From Bradyrhizobium arachidis (lineage in GTDB: Bacteria > Pseudomonadota > Alphaproteobacteria > Rhizobiales > Xanthobacteraceae): a DNA stretch of 64,000 nucleotides. Positions 15,450 to 24,807 of the stretch are shown here, piece after piece. Numbering within the stretch: position 1 is the first letter of the stretch; each line of letters starts with the position of its first letter. The stretch covers positions 6,572,001-6,636,000 of the forward strand of contig NZ_CP030050.1 of the NCBI RefSeq assembly GCF_015291705.1, written 5' to 3'. The position numbers were made by a program, and so were the translations under genes. The notes beneath the pieces were generated by a model. The model was not told where the DNA came from, searched no databases, and saw only the letters and a program-made list of their open reading frames with translations.

Positions 15450-17054
15450 TCATCCGCGGCGTGCGGCTTCCAGGGCCTGCGGCGTGTCGATGTCGAGGAA
15501 GGCGCTCTCGCCATCGACAGGCACTTCGGCGACCGCCTCGGTGTGCTTGGCGATCAGATGCCGCGCGCCGACATCGCCGTCGAGCGTCATCAATTCCTTG
15601 AAGAAACGGCGCGACCACAGCACGGGATTGCCGCGGCGGCCTTCGCTGACGGGCACGACGATCAGGTTGCCGCGGTCGGGCGCAAAGCCGTCGATCAGGC
15701 GGTCGATCAGGCTGGCGTCGATCAGCGGCATGTCGCCGAGACAGACGATCGCGCCGTCGCAGGTGTCGGGCACGGCCGCGATGCCGGCCTTGACCGAGCT
15801 TGCGATGCCGCCGGCGAAATCCGGGTTCTTGACGAAGCGCACCTTCAGGCCCGCGAGCGCCTGCTCGACCAGCTCGGTCTGATGGCCGGTGACGACGATC
15901 ACCTCGGATGCCTTGGACGCCAGCGCCTGCTCGGTGGCGGTCCGCACCAGCTTCTTGCCGTCGAGTTCGGCGAGCAGCTTGTTCGGCCCGCCCATACGGG
16001 TCGAGCGGCCCGCCGCGAGCACGATGGCCGCGACCTGGCTGTTGCCCTCGGTCTCCGGCTTTGCGCGCGGCTGCGGCCGCGTCACGATCTCCATCAGGAG
16101 GCCGCCGACGCCCATGCCCATCAGCTCGGAGCGCGTCACCTTGATGCCGGCAAGCAGTCGCATCAGCACCCAGTCAAAACCGTTCTCGACCGGCGAGCGG
16201 GCGCAGCCCGGCGCGCCCAGCACCGGCACGCCGCCTGCCCGCGCGATCAGCAGCAAATTGCCGGGATCGACCGGCATGCCGAAATGCTCGATTTCGCCGC
16301 CGATGCCGGTCACGGCCGCCGGAATGACGTCGCGACGATCGGCGATCGCGGACGCGCCGAACACGATGACGAGCTCGGCCCCTAATCCAAGCAATTCCTT
16401 GATCGCCGCCGACAGCGCGTGTTCGTCGTGCTGGACCCGCCGCTCGGCGATGATGCTGGCGCCGGCCGGCGCGAGGCGCTCGGCGGTGACGCGCAGGGTC
16501 TTGTCGACGACCTTCGACGACAGGCCCGGCAGCAGCGTCGAGACCACGCCGACGCGCTTGATGACGTACGGCGCGACCTTCAGCACGTCCTTGCCGGCCG
16601 CCTTCACCGCGGCATCGCGCAAGGTCCCCTCGACACCGAACGGGATGATCTTGACGGTGCCGACCATCTCGCCCTCGACCACGGGCTTGTAGGCGGTGAG
16701 CGTCGCGAAGGTGATGGCCTCGTCGATATTGTTGATGCGGTCGACCGCGGCGCGGTCGATCACCAGCACGCCGGGCTGGGCGGCGAACAGATTAGCGCGG
16801 CCGGTGAAGGCGCGCTCGACATGGATGCCCTCGCCGCCGACCGCAAGCGCGATGCTGGCGGCCGCGACGTCCTCGGAGACGTCGCCCGCCTCCATCCGCA
16901 CCACGACGATGTCCTTGATGCCGGCGCGCGTGAGCGACTCGACCTCGGCAGGCCCGATCGTCGTGCCCTTCTTCAGCACCAGCGGTCCCTGGCGCAGGGT
17001 GTGGACGGTCACCCCGCCGATCGCATCCTTGGGGCTCGCCGGTCCGAACTTCAT
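15450..17054 (-). CDS. MoeA-like molybdopterin-binding / MobA-like NTP transferase fusion
   Basis: This 534-residue protein joins two cofactor domains. Residues about 1-340 form a molybdopterin-binding MoeA/MogA-like part (TAERLAPAGASIIAERRVQH, then ELVIVFGASAIADRRDVIPAA). Residues about 345-534 form a MobA/MocA-like nucleotidyltransferase (VAAIVLAAGRSTRMGGPNKL, VCLGDMPLI, RRGNPVLWSRRFF). It probably makes the cytosine dinucleotide cofactor used by xanthine-oxidase family enzymes. It overlaps the xdhC-like gene by ATGA. Bradyrhizobial clusters of this kind supply the cofactor for a Cox-type hydroxylase. This is the last gene of the cox-like operon. Confidence 0.88.
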   Translation of the reverse strand: MKFGPASPKDAIGGVTVHTLRQGPLVLKKGTTIGPAEVESLTRAGIKDIVVVRMEAGDVSEDVAAASIALAVGGEGIHVERAFTGRANLFAAQPGVLVIDRAAVDRINNIDEAITFATLTAYKPVVEGEMVGTVKIIPFGVEGTLRDAAVKAAGKDVLKVAPYVIKRVGVVSTLLPGLSSKVVDKTLRVTAERLAPAGASIIAERRVQHDEHALSAAIKELLGLGAELVIVFGASAIADRRDVIPAAVTGIGGEIEHFGMPVDPGNLLLIARAGGVPVLGAPGCARSPVENGFDWVLMRLLAGIKVTRSELMGMGVGGLLMEIVTRPQPRAKPETEGNSQVAAIVLAAGRSTRMGGPNKLLAELDGKKLVRTATEQALASKASEVIVVTGHQTELVEQALAGLKVRFVKNPDFAGGIASSVKAGIAAVPDTCDGAIVCLGDMPLIDASLIDRLIDGFAPDRGNLIVVPVSEGRRGNPVLWSRRFFKELMTLDGDVGARHLIAKHTEAVAEVPVDGESAFLDIDTPQALEAARRG

Positions 17055-17752
17055 GCCGCTTCTTCTTTTTCTTTGGGTGGCAGGCGGAGCACCGCCGTGA
17101 TCTCGGCCATGATCGCTACCGCGATCTCGGACGGCGAGACCGCGCCGATCGCAAGACCAATGGGCGCGTGGATGCGCGCGATGTCGCTGTCCTTGGCGCC
17201 CTGCGCCCGCAGCCGGTCGCCGCGCTTGGCGTGCGTCTTCCGTGAGCCGAGCGCGCCGATATAGAAGCAGTTGCGCTCGAAGGCGTGCAGCAACGCGGGA
17301 TCGTCGATCTTGGGATCGTGCGTCACCGCGACGAAGGCGGTGTAGGCATCGACATTGAGCGGCGGCAGCGCCGTGTCCGGCCATTCGGCGACGAGCGGAA
17401 TGTCCGGGAAACGCTCGGGGCTGGCGAAGGCGGTACGGGGATCAACGACCGTGACGTCGTAACCGAGCGAGCGCGCCAGCGGCGCCAGCGCCTGGCTGAT
17501 ATGGACCGCACCGATGATCACGAGCTTTGCGGTCGGCGCGTAGACATTCAGGAACAGCTTCTTGCCGCCGGCCTCGACATTGGCGCTCTTGCCCATGCGA
17601 AGCTGCTTGTCCAGCTCAGCGCGCAGCGGGTCTTTTGCGAAGTCCGCAGCCTTCACCAGGCGCTGCTCGCCGCTCTCTGTGTCCGTCACCAGAATGACGG
17701 GCCGGCGCGCGGCGCGCTCGGCATTGAGTTCGTGCAGGATCGCGAGCTTCAC
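17051..17752 (-). CDS. XdhC family protein, C-terminal Rossmann half
   Basis: The 233-residue protein carries the XdhC C-terminal Rossmann domain: KLVIIGAVHISQALAPLARS, TVVDPRTAFASPERFP, FVAVTHDPKIDDPAL and YIGALGSRKTHAKR, ending with IGLAIGAVSPSEIAVAIMAE. Residues before about 80 look like a degenerate XdhC/CoxI part. XdhC proteins bind the molybdenum cofactor and deliver its sulfurated form to xanthine-oxidase family enzymes. The intact N-terminal half is encoded separately two bases upstream, so the usual single protein is split here, as is typical of cox clusters (CoxF/CoxI). Confidence 0.88.
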   Translation of the reverse strand: MKLAILHELNAERAARRPVILVTDTESGEQRLVKAADFAKDPLRAELDKQLRMGKSANVEAGGKKLFLNVYAPTAKLVIIGAVHISQALAPLARSLGYDVTVVDPRTAFASPERFPDIPLVAEWPDTALPPLNVDAYTAFVAVTHDPKIDDPALLHAFERNCFYIGALGSRKTHAKRGDRLRAQGAKDSDIARIHAPIGLAIGAVSPSEIAVAIMAEITAVLRLPPKEKEEAA

Positions 17753-17754
17753 GG

Positions 17755-18078
17755 CTAGCCGACCTTCTCGACAAAGACGCGGATGGTGCCGCCGCAGGAC
17801 AGACCGACATTCCAGGCGGTCTCGTCGGCAACGCCGAATTCCAGCATCTTGGGCTTGCCGCTCTCGATCACGTCCATGGCCTCGGTCACCACGGCGCCCT
17901 CGACGCAGCCGCCGGAGACTGAGCCCAGGAACGTGCCCTCGTCGTTGATGACGAGGCTCGAGCCCGCCGGGCGCGGGGCCGAGCCCCAGGTCTCCACCAC
18001 GGTCGCCAGCGCGACGCCACGGCCGGCCTTCTGCCAGTCCTCCGCCGCCTTCAGGATATCCTCGTCGCGATCGAGCAT
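17755..18078 (-). CDS. XdhC/CoxI N-terminal domain protein
   Basis: The 107-residue protein is one XdhC/CoxI domain: VALATVVETWGSAPRPAGSS, FLGSVSGGCVEGAVV with the conserved Cys, and GLSCGGTIRVFVEKV with the second Cys. These Cys take part in handling sulfur or the molybdenum cofactor. It ends two bases before the Rossmann-half gene and starts 10 bp after the coxE-like gene, so it is tightly packed in the operon. Confidence 0.9.
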   Translation of the reverse strand: MLDRDEDILKAAEDWQKAGRGVALATVVETWGSAPRPAGSSLVINDEGTFLGSVSGGCVEGAVVTEAMDVIESGKPKMLEFGVADETAWNVGLSCGGTIRVFVEKVG

Positions 18079-18088
18079 GGGTGGCCTC

Positions 18089-19291
18089 TCAAGCTGCGGA
18101 GCGGATCAGGCTGCGGTGATGCGGCGGCAGCGGCTGGGAGAGCGTGGTGATCAGCTCCTGGATCGAACTCAAATTATGTACCGGGCGGAATTCGTCAACG
18201 TGCGGGAGCATCATTTTGATGCCCTGGGCCTTGGCTTCGAAGCCCCCGAAGCGCAACAGGGGGTTCAGCCAGATCAGCCGCCGGCAGGAGCGGTGCAGCC
18301 GGTCCATCTCGAAGGCGAGCCTGGAATCGGCCTCGCGCTCCAGCCCGTCGGAGATCAGCAGCACGATGGCGCCCTGGCTCAGCACCCGCCGCGCCCACAA
18401 TTTGTTGAAGTTGTGCAGCGAGGCCGAGATCCTCGTGCCGCCGGCCCAGTCCTCGACCGAGGCCGAGCAGCTCGCCAGCGCCTCGTCCGGATCGCGCTGG
18501 CGCAGCGCCCGTGTGACATTGGTGAGACGGGTGCCGAACAGAAACACCGACACGCGCTTGCGCGCGTCAGTGATGGCGTGGAGGAAGTGCAGGAACAGGC
18601 GAGTGTACTCGCTCATCGAGCCCGAGATATCGAGCAGCGCGACGATCGGCGCCGGCTTCTCGATCCGCCCGAGGCGATGGATGTCGATGATGTCGCCGCC
18701 GGTGCGTAAGGACGCGCGCAGCGTGCGGCGCAGGTCGAGGCGCAGCCCACGCGGATCGCGCTGGTGCCGGCGCGTCAGGAGCTCGGCCTGCGGCAGGTGC
18801 ATCCGCTCGACCGCGCGCAGCGCCTCGCTGATCTCCGCCGCGCTCATCTGCGCAAAATCCTTCTTCTGAAGGATCTCCTTGTCGGAGACCGACAGGCGCA
18901 AATCCTGCTCCTGGTGCTGCGGCGTCTCGGTCATGCGCGGCTGCGACATCGCCTCCTGCACGCGGCGGGCGCCGGCCTGCGGCTTCTTCTTGGCCTGCTC
19001 GGGCAGCGGTACCGAATCCAGCATGTGCTTCCATTCCTCGGAGGCACGGAAGAACAGGTTGAAGGCCTGCCTGAAGATCTGCGCATGCTCGTGGCGCTTG
19101 ACGAAGATCGCCTCCAGCGTGGTGAAGACGTCGGACCGGTTGCCGATGTCGATCACCTGCAGCGCGCTCATGGCATCGATGACGGCGCCCGGCCCGACCG
19201 GCATTCCGGCCGCACGCAGCGCGCGGGCGAAGCCGACGATGTTGTCGGCGAACTGCTCGGTTTGCTCCGGAGCAAGGTGGTTGATGGCCAT
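18089..19291 (-). CDS. coxE: CoxE-like VWA domain protein
   Basis: The 400-residue protein has an N-terminal helical CoxE part and a C-terminal von Willebrand A domain with the MIDAS motif ALLDISGSMSEYTRLF at about residue 215 and SDGLEREADSRLAFEMDRL later. In CO dehydrogenase clusters, CoxE works with the AAA+ protein CoxD to mature the copper/sulfur-modified molybdenum site. The gene lies 10 bp before the XdhC N-domain gene. A palindromic repeat (19312-19412) separates it from the coxD-like gene upstream. Confidence 0.9.
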   Translation of the reverse strand: MAINHLAPEQTEQFADNIVGFARALRAAGMPVGPGAVIDAMSALQVIDIGNRSDVFTTLEAIFVKRHEHAQIFRQAFNLFFRASEEWKHMLDSVPLPEQAKKKPQAGARRVQEAMSQPRMTETPQHQEQDLRLSVSDKEILQKKDFAQMSAAEISEALRAVERMHLPQAELLTRRHQRDPRGLRLDLRRTLRASLRTGGDIIDIHRLGRIEKPAPIVALLDISGSMSEYTRLFLHFLHAITDARKRVSVFLFGTRLTNVTRALRQRDPDEALASCSASVEDWAGGTRISASLHNFNKLWARRVLSQGAIVLLISDGLEREADSRLAFEMDRLHRSCRRLIWLNPLLRFGGFEAKAQGIKMMLPHVDEFRPVHNLSSIQELITTLSQPLPPHHRSLIRSAA

Positions 19292-19311
19292 GGTTTCGTA
19301 TCCATCCCCTC

Positions 19312-19412
19312 GTCATTCCGGGGCGCGCTTTCTTAGGCGCGAGCCCGGAATCCATACTCCCGATCGCGGTTATGGATTCCGGGCTCGCGACTTCGTCGCG
19401 CCCCGGAATGAC
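19312..19412. repeat. Palindromic repeat, GTCATTCCGGGG family, copy 4
   Basis: A 101-bp member between the coxD-like and coxE-like genes of the same operon, with ends GTCATTCCGGGGCGCGC and GCGCCCCGGAATGAC. In the mRNA it would fold into a strong hairpin between two co-transcribed cistrons, which could alter relative expression or RNA stability. Confidence 0.85.
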
Positions 19413-19433
19413 GGGAGCAGTTATGGCGCGAGA

Positions 19434-20357
19434 TCAATTCTCGCTCGTCGCGTCCTTCAGCACCTTCTGCAAGGCATCGCCCTGCATCCGTGTGATGTCG
19501 TCCTGGTACTTGAGCAGCGCGCCCAGCGTGTCGCCGACCACTTGCGGGGTCAGCGAGCGGGCATCGAGCTCCGACAAAGCGGTGGCCCAGTCGATGGTCT
19601 CGGCGACACCAGGCGACTTGTAGAAATCCTGGTTGCGCAGGGCCTGCACGAAGCGCACGACCTGCTGCGAGAGTTTTGCCGAGATGCCGGGTACGCGCGT
19701 CTTGACGATCGCGAGCTCGCGCTCGGCGGCGGGATAATCGACCCAGTGGTAGAGGCAGCGCCGCTTCAGCGCGTCGTGGATCTCGCGGGTGCGATTGGAG
19801 GTGATGATGACGATTGGCGGATGCGGCGCCTTCACGGTGCCGAATTCGGGGATGGTCACCTGGAAGTCACTGAGGATCTCGAGCAGGTAGGCCTCGAACG
19901 CCTCGTCGGCGCGGTCGAGCTCGTCGATCAAGAGCACCGGCGGACCGGCCACATCAGGCTCCAGCGCCTGGAGCAGCGGCCGCTTGATCATGTAGCGGTC
20001 GGCGAAGATGTCGCTCGAGAGCTGATCGCGATCGGTATCGCCGGCGGCTTCCGCCATCCGGATCGCGATCATCTGCGCGGCGCTGTTCCACTCATAGACC
20101 GCGGAGGAAACGTCGAGGCCCTCGTAGCACTGCAGACGGATCAGCTTCCGCCCCAGCGCCGCCGAGAGCACCTTTGCGATCTCGGTCTTGCCGACGCCGG
20201 CCTCGCCTTCGAGGAACAGCGGCCGGCCCATGCGCAGCGACAGGTAGGTCACCGTCGCCAGCGACCGCTCGGCGAGATAGCCGCGCGAGGTCAAGAGTTC
20301 GAGCATCGCATCGACCGATGCCGGCAAAGCACCGGAAGAATTGGCCGCTGAATTCAT
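19434..20357 (-). CDS. coxD: CoxD-like MoxR AAA+ ATPase
   Basis: The product (307 residues from this start) is a MoxR-type AAA+ ATPase: Walker A FLEGEAGVGKTEIAKVL, Walker B LLIDELDRADEAFEAYLLE, sensor 1 IVIITSNRTREIHDAL and the arginine finger region RRCLYHWVDYP. In cox clusters this ATPase, with CoxE, remodels the apo-hydroxylase during insertion of its metal centre. A GTG immediately after the coxM stop (20417) would add 20 residues; the ATG at 20357 fits the family N terminus better, but neither has a strong ribosome site. Confidence 0.88.
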   Translation of the reverse strand: MNSAANSSGALPASVDAMLELLTSRGYLAERSLATVTYLSLRMGRPLFLEGEAGVGKTEIAKVLSAALGRKLIRLQCYEGLDVSSAVYEWNSAAQMIAIRMAEAAGDTDRDQLSSDIFADRYMIKRPLLQALEPDVAGPPVLLIDELDRADEAFEAYLLEILSDFQVTIPEFGTVKAPHPPIVIITSNRTREIHDALKRRCLYHWVDYPAAERELAIVKTRVPGISAKLSQQVVRFVQALRNQDFYKSPGVAETIDWATALSELDARSLTPQVVGDTLGALLKYQDDITRMQGDALQKVLKDATSEN

Positions 20358-20417
20358 GAAAAAGCCAGTCTCGCTACGCCCCACCAGGGACAAGTTTGGC
20401 CGAGGCGTGAGGTTCAC

Positions 20418-21224
20418 TCACGCCTTGGCGTTGGCGGCGTCGAGGGCACGCCTCGTCAGCACTCCGATGAGATGCGCGCGATATTCGGCGCTGCCGTGGA
20501 TGTCGCTGTTGAGGCCGTCCGCCGGCACCTCGATGCCTTCGATCGCCTTCGACGCGAAGCGCTTCTTCAGGGCTTCCTCGAACGCGGTGACGCGGAACAC
20601 GCCCTCGGAGCCGGCGCCGGTGACGGCGACCCGCACGTCCGACGGACGCCGGGCCACGAACACGCCGACGAGCGCATAGCGCGAGGCCTGGTTGCGGAAT
20701 TTGACGTAGGCCGCCTTCTTCGGCAGCGGGAACATCACCTTGGTGATGATCTCGTCGGCTTCCAGCGCGGTCGAGAACAGGCCCTGGAAATACTCTTCCG
20801 CCTTGAGGCGGCGCTTGTTGGTGACGATGGTCGCGCCCAGCGCGAGCACCGCGGCGGGATAGTCGGCGGTCGGATCGTTGTTGGCGAGCGAGCCGCCGAT
20901 CGTGCCCCGGTGGCGCACGGCGGGATCGCCGATCTGGCCGGCGAGATCCGCCAGCGCCGGAATGGCCTCGCCGACGATGGCGGAGGTCGCGACCTCGGCA
21001 TGCTTGGCGGTGGCGCCGATCACCAGCGACCGGCCCTTCATCTCGATCGTGTTGAGCCCCTCGATATGGGAGAGGTCGACCAGATGCGGGGGGCTGGCGA
21101 GACGCTGCTTCATGACGGGAATCAGCGTATGGCCGCCGGCGATCACCTTGGCGTCCTCGTTCTTCACCAGGAGGTTGGCGGCCTGCCGCACGGTCCCGGG
21201 GCGATGATATTTGAATTCGTACAT
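20418..21224 (-). CDS. coxM: CoxM-like FAD-binding subunit of a molybdenum hydroxylase
   Basis: The 268-residue protein is a medium (FAD) subunit of the xanthine dehydrogenase/CODH family: AKVIAGGHTLIPVMKQRLA and TIGGSLANNDPTADYPAAV bind FAD, and the C-terminal CO_deh_flav domain follows from about residue 165. It passes electrons from the molybdenum and Fe-S centres to an acceptor. It lies 29 bp downstream of the coxS-like gene. The large molybdopterin subunit gene, normally next to these two, is absent here. Confidence 0.92.
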   Translation of the reverse strand: MYEFKYHRPGTVRQAANLLVKNEDAKVIAGGHTLIPVMKQRLASPPHLVDLSHIEGLNTIEMKGRSLVIGATAKHAEVATSAIVGEAIPALADLAGQIGDPAVRHRGTIGGSLANNDPTADYPAAVLALGATIVTNKRRLKAEEYFQGLFSTALEADEIITKVMFPLPKKAAYVKFRNQASRYALVGVFVARRPSDVRVAVTGAGSEGVFRVTAFEEALKKRFASKAIEGIEVPADGLNSDIHGSAEYRAHLIGVLTRRALDAANAKA

Positions 21225-21253
21225 CTGAATGTCCTGATCGCGGGATGCGCGGG

Positions 21254-21739
<486 letters not shown>

Positions 21740-21873
21740 AAGCACTCTCTATCAGCACCCCGACGGGTCCCGTCGAAGCGTTCTTATAATTATTCCAACC
21801 CATCATATGGGCCATTGTCCCCTGGGGCAACATCGCCCCGGACGCAAGCCGCCATGCCGAAAGGCGATAGGTT

Positions 21874-22320
21874 TCAGCCCTGTACCGCCTTGGCGAAATT
21901 CGCGAAAAACTCGTCGGCCAGTTTCTTGGCGGTGCCGTTGATCAGGCGCTGGCCGAGCTGCGCCAACTTGCCGCCGATCTGCGCCTCGACGTCGTAGGAG
22001 AGCAGCGTGCCGCCGTCCTTCTCCGCGAGCTTGACCGCCGCACCGCCCTTGGCGAATCCGGCCACGCCGCCCTCGCCTTCACCTGATATCTTGTAGCCGT
22101 TCGGCGGGTCGAGATCGCTCAGCATGACCTTGCCCTTGAAGCGCGCCGACACCGGCCCGACCTTCATTTTGGCCGTTGCACGGAAGCCGCCGTCCTCGGT
22201 CTTCTCCAGCTCCTCGCAGCCGGGGATGCAGGCCTTGAGCACCTCGGGATCGTTGAGCTTCTCCCAGACGGCCTCGCGCGGCGCCGCAAGCTGGACTTCG
22301 CCGTTCATCGTCATGGCCAT
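21874..22320 (-). CDS. coxG: CoxG-like SRPBCC protein
   Basis: The 148-residue protein is a CoxG family SRPBCC domain: MTMNGEVQLAAPREAVWEKL, then VLKACIPGCEELEK and the C-terminal helix GTAKKLADEFFANFAK. CoxG has been linked to membrane recruitment of CO dehydrogenase and to quinone binding or delivery. The start has GGGAGG six bases upstream. It is the first gene of the cluster, divergent from pcaB with 185 bp between, where the promoters for both must lie. Confidence 0.92.
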   Translation of the reverse strand: MAMTMNGEVQLAAPREAVWEKLNDPEVLKACIPGCEELEKTEDGGFRATAKMKVGPVSARFKGKVMLSDLDPPNGYKISGEGEGGVAGFAKGGAAVKLAEKDGGTLLSYDVEAQIGGKLAQLGQRLINGTAKKLADEFFANFAKAVQG

Positions 22321-22505
22321 GGGGCGCCTCCCGGGATATCAGACTTGGATTGCATCAGAATAATATTGCTCAAGTAACGCACGGAGGCCGCAAAGGAAAG
22401 GGTGGTCCCCCGGTCACGTGCAATGCATATTCGCAACTGCAAAAGGCTTGCGCTGATGGTTGGGGATTGGCACAGGCGGGTCATGGTGGTTAGGTCCCGC
22501 ATAAT

Positions 22506-23861
22506 ATGAGCACCTCCCTCTCCCCCCTGCTCGCGCCGATGCTGTCGAGCCCGGCCATGCGCGCGATCTGCGACGACCGGTCGACCCTCCAGAACATGCT
22601 CGATTTCGAGGCAGCCCTGGCACGCGCCGAGGCCGCGACAGGCGTGATCCCCGCATCCGCGGTGAGACCGATCGAGGCGGCGTGCAAGGCTGATACCTTC
22701 GATATGGCCGCGCTGGCCGAGGCCGCGACACGATCCGGCAATCTCGCGATTCCCCTGGTCAAGGCGCTGACCGCCAATGTCGGCAAGGCCGATGCGGAGG
22801 CCGCCCGCTACGTCCATTGGGGCGCGACCAGCCAGGACGTCATCGACACCGCGACCATGCTCGGCTTGCGCGCCGGCATCGACGCGCTGGATGCCGACCT
22901 CAGCCGCGCCATCAAGGGCTTTGCCGCGCTGGCGCGCAAGCACCGCAACACCGCGATGGTGGCGCGGACCTGGCTGCAACACGCGCTCCCGATGCCGTTC
23001 GGACTGAAGGCCGCAGAATACGCATCAAGCGTTGCCCGCGCGCGCTGCCGGCTGCGGCGGCTCGCCCGCGAGGGCCTCGCACTGCAATTTGGTGGTGCCG
23101 CCGGCACGCTCGCCGCGCTCGGCGACAAGGGGCTCGTCGTTGCGGAGCGATTGGCGCAGGAGCTGAACCTGCCGCTGCCGGAAGCGCCCTGGCACACCCA
23201 TCGCGACCGGATCGCCGAGGCGGCTTCCAGCTTTGCGATTCTCGCCGGCAGCTGCGGCAAGATTGCGCGCGACGTCTCGCTGCTGATGCAGACCGATGTC
23301 GGCGAAGCGTTCGAGCCCGCCGGCGAAGGCCGCGGCGGCTCCTCGACCATGCCGCACAAGCGCAACCCGGTCGCCGCCGCAAGCGCGCTGGGCGCCGCCA
23401 CCATGGCGCCGCAACTCGCCGCGACGATTTTTGCAGCCCAGGTGCAGGACCATGAGCGCAGCGCCGGTCCCTGGCACGCGGAATGGCCGACGCTGCCGCA
23501 ACTGATGCTGGTCGCCTCTGGCGCGCTTGCCGCCGTCGTCGACATCGCCGAAGGCCTCGACGTCGATGCCGCGCGCATGCGCAGCAATCTCGATGCGACG
23601 CATGGACTGATCATGGCCGAGGCCGTCACCTTCGCGCTCGCCGACAAGATCGGCAAGAGCGACGCACATCATCTGATCGAGGCCGCCAGCAAGCGCGCAG
23701 TTGCGGAGAAGAAGCATCTGCGCGAGGTGCTGTCGGCCGATTCGCAGGTCACTGCGCATCTGGCGCCGGAAAAAATTGCGGCATTGTTCGAGCCGATGGC
23801 CTATCAAGGCGCCTCGCAGGCCCTGATCGACCGGCTGCTAGCTTCGTTGGATCTCTCCTGA
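22506..23861 (+). CDS. pcaB: 3-carboxy-cis,cis-muconate cycloisomerase
   Basis: The 451-residue enzyme belongs to the fumarase/aspartase superfamily with the PcaB features SPLLAPMLSSPAMRAICDD, VHWGATSQDVIDTA and the signature GSSTMPHKRNPVAA at about residues 280-293. It converts 3-carboxy-cis,cis-muconate to the 4-carboxymuconolactone in protocatechuate breakdown. It is longer than the roughly 350-residue short forms and has the C-terminal helical domain. Downstream are pcaD and pcaC, the next two steps, separated by repeat elements. The pcaGH dioxygenase genes are not in this window. Confidence 0.93.
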   Translation: MSTSLSPLLAPMLSSPAMRAICDDRSTLQNMLDFEAALARAEAATGVIPASAVRPIEAACKADTFDMAALAEAATRSGNLAIPLVKALTANVGKADAEAARYVHWGATSQDVIDTATMLGLRAGIDALDADLSRAIKGFAALARKHRNTAMVARTWLQHALPMPFGLKAAEYASSVARARCRLRRLAREGLALQFGGAAGTLAALGDKGLVVAERLAQELNLPLPEAPWHTHRDRIAEAASSFAILAGSCGKIARDVSLLMQTDVGEAFEPAGEGRGGSSTMPHKRNPVAAASALGAATMAPQLAATIFAAQVQDHERSAGPWHAEWPTLPQLMLVASGALAAVVDIAEGLDVDAARMRSNLDATHGLIMAEAVTFALADKIGKSDAHHLIEAASKRAVAEKKHLREVLSADSQVTAHLAPEKIAALFEPMAYQGASQALIDRLLASLDLS

Positions 23862-23862
23862 T

Positions 23863-23945
23863 GTCATTGCCGGGCTTGACCCGGCAATCCATCATCGGAG
23901 AAACATGCATTCGAGATGGATGCGCGGGTCAAGCCCGCGCATGAC
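23863..23945. repeat. Palindromic repeat (GTCATTGCCGGGC family) between pcaB and pcaD
   Basis: An 83-bp element from GTCATTGCCGGGCTTGACCC to GGGTCAAGCCCGCGCATGAC starts two bases after the pcaB stop. Its last bases run directly into the GAGGA ribosome site of pcaD, so folding of the repeat could affect pcaD translation. Confidence 0.8.
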
Positions 23946-23957
23946 GAGGAACATATC

Positions 23958-24740
23958 ATGCCCATGATCGATGCCGACGGTTGCCTGATCAACGTCTCCG
24001 TCGAGGGCCGCGACGGCGGGCCGACCCTGATGCTCTCCAATTCGCTCGGCTGCACGCTGCAGATGTGGGAGCCGCAGATGAAGGCGCTGACGCAGGTGTT
24101 CCGCGTCATCCGCTACGATCGCCGCGGCCACGGCAAGTCCAACGTTCCGCCCGGCCCCTACACGATGGAGCGCTTCGGCCGCGACGTGCTCGCAATCCTC
24201 GACGACCTCAACATCGAGAAGGTGCATTGGTGCGGCCTGTCGATGGGCGGCATGGTCGGGCAATGGCTGGGCGCGAATGCGCCGGAGCGCTTCGGCAAGC
24301 TTATCCTCGCCAACACCTCCTGCTATTATGCCGAGCCGACCAAATGGCTGGAGCGCATCGATGCCGTGAAGAAGGGCGGCATCGCGGCGGTCGCCGATGC
24401 CGTGGTCGCGGGCTGGCTCACGGCGGATTTTCGCGAGCGCGAGCCTGAGATCACCGCGAAGATGAAGTCGATGCTGCTCGCCACCCCTGTCGAGGGATAT
24501 CTGGCCTGCTGCGAGGCGCTGTCGACGCTCGACCAGCGCGCGCTGCTGCCGAAGATCAAGAGCCCGACACTGGTGATCGCCGGCCGCCACGACATGGCGA
24601 CGCCGATCTCCGCAGGCGAATTGATCCGCTCCAGCATTCCCGGCGCCAGCATGACCATCATCGACGCCGCGCACATTTCCAATGTCGAGCAGCCGCACGC
24701 GTTCACCGATGCGGTGGTGGGCTTTTTGACCCAGCGCTAG
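23958..24740 (+). CDS. pcaD: 3-oxoadipate enol-lactonase
   Basis: The 260-residue alpha/beta hydrolase has the nucleophile elbow CGLSMGGMVGQWLG, the oxyanion stretch LSNSLGCTLQMWEPQM, the acid region VIAGRHDMATP and the catalytic His in DAAHISNVEQPHAF. It hydrolyses 3-oxoadipate enol-lactone to 3-oxoadipate. The start at 23958 has GAGGA eight bases upstream; a second ATG two codons later is possible. It sits between pcaB and pcaC. Confidence 0.93.
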   Translation: MPMIDADGCLINVSVEGRDGGPTLMLSNSLGCTLQMWEPQMKALTQVFRVIRYDRRGHGKSNVPPGPYTMERFGRDVLAILDDLNIEKVHWCGLSMGGMVGQWLGANAPERFGKLILANTSCYYAEPTKWLERIDAVKKGGIAAVADAVVAGWLTADFREREPEITAKMKSMLLATPVEGYLACCEALSTLDQRALLPKIKSPTLVIAGRHDMATPISAGELIRSSIPGASMTIIDAAHISNVEQPHAFTDAVVGFLTQR

Positions 24741-24749
24741 CTGCCCCCC

Positions 24750-24789
24750 GTCATCCCGGGGCGCCTCGAAGAGGCGAACCCGGAATGAC
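24750..24789. repeat. Half-size palindromic repeat (GTCATCCCGGGG) between pcaD and pcaC
   Basis: A 40-bp short member of the GTCATTCCGGGG family, with arms GTCATCCCGGG and CCCGGAATGAC and only one hairpin. It lies 10 bp after the pcaD stop and ends 18 bp before the pcaC start. Confidence 0.75.
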
Positions 24790-24807
24790 TGATCCGGAGG
24801 AAACACC

